From NCBI GenBank assembly GCA_002346225.1, contig DDYY01000016.1, positions 14,875-21,186 on the forward strand: a DNA stretch of 6,312 nucleotides, written 5' to 3'. Below are positions 6,211-6,312 of this stretch, piece after piece (positions within the stretch are counted from its first letter, which is position 1; the number at the start of each line of letters is the position of its first letter). This stretch comes from Bacteroidetes bacterium UBA3022. GTDB lineage: Bacteria > Bacteroidota > Bacteroidia > Chitinophagales > BACL12. Under the pieces are notes generated by a model. It searched no databases and was not told the origin of the DNA. It saw only the letters and a list, made by a program, of their open reading frames with translations. The position numbers and the translations under genes are program-made.

Positions 6211-6312
6211 CTACTGCTTAAAGAACCACTTGCGTATCAGTCCTACCTTGCGTTTGGGTTTGTTTTCCAGATATCCATCCGACCCATAGCCGTACCCATA
6301 GCCGTAGCCATA
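6211..6312 (-). CDS. C-terminal end of a probable tyrosine autokinase for polysaccharide export (BY-kinase, Wzc-like), partial
   Basis: On the minus strand the last 33 codons of a gene run from the window edge to TAG at 6213-6211. They read five consecutive Tyr-Gly pairs, then SDGYLENKPKRK and a basic, aromatic end, VGLIRKWFFKQ. Bacterial tyrosine kinases that control capsule and exopolysaccharide chain length end in a tyrosine-rich cluster that is autophosphorylated in trans. In Bacteroidota this tail is often an alternating Gly-Tyr run followed by a short basic end. No catalytic domain is in view, so the identification rests on the tail alone. Another Gly/Tyr-rich protein is possible. The Tyr-Gly run is encoded partly by an exact 12-bp tandem repeat. 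The gene converges on uvrA with a 69-base gap. Confidence 0.6.
   Translation of the reverse strand, partial: YGYGYGYGYGSDGYLENKPKRKVGLIRKWFFKQ
6283..6306. repeat. 12-bp tandem repeat coding the Tyr-Gly tail
   Basis: CCCATAGCCGTA occurs twice head to tail (6283-6294 and 6295-6306) and is followed by a near copy cut by the window end. On the minus strand each unit codes two Tyr-Gly pairs. Gain or loss of a unit would change the number of tail tyrosines without shifting the frame. Confidence 0.85.

Overview
The window looks like chromosomal DNA of a member of the Bacteroidota, most likely close to the Chitinophagaceae. Three things point there: a TAnnTTTG-type -7 promoter element ahead of uvrA, the lack of clear Shine-Dalgarno sequences, and a Tyr-Gly-rich protein tail of the kind seen on Bacteroidota capsule/exopolysaccharide tyrosine kinases. 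The clade call is inference from remembered family features, not from a search.

Layout. Bases 1-168 form a repeat-dense leader: three palindromes of the CCCGATA-nn-TATCGGG type, two of them inside a 27-bp tandem duplication. They are enclosed by hexamer arrays (TATGAC on the left, GTCAAA on the right) that are inverted copies of each other. Bases 169-3141 (+) encode a 990-residue C-family DNA polymerase of the DnaE2/ImuC (error-prone) type, with a complete catalytic Asp triad, a degenerate PHP domain and no C-terminal tau-binding domain. A short gap holds the promoter of the next gene. Bases 3271-6141 (+) encode UvrA, the damage-recognition ATPase of nucleotide excision repair, probably starting at a GTG. 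Bases 6142-6210 are a short convergent intergenic gap with a possible imperfect stem. Bases 6211-6312 (-) are the last 33 codons of a gene running in from the right, probably the tyrosine-rich tail of a BY-kinase (Wzc-like polysaccharide biosynthesis tyrosine autokinase).

How the genes fit together. The two complete genes are both DNA-damage functions on the same strand: UvrA starts error-free excision repair, and the DnaE2-type polymerase copies past lesions that remain. uvrA has its own promoter-like element, so the two need not be one transcript. No promoter is visible directly ahead of dnaE2, which fits read-through from an upstream gene outside the window (in this family often imuB, which cannot be seen here). 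The kinase gene on the opposite strand is an unrelated neighbour.

The least explained part is the nested repeat leader directly ahead of dnaE2. I see no evidence for a wholly new multi-gene system in this window.
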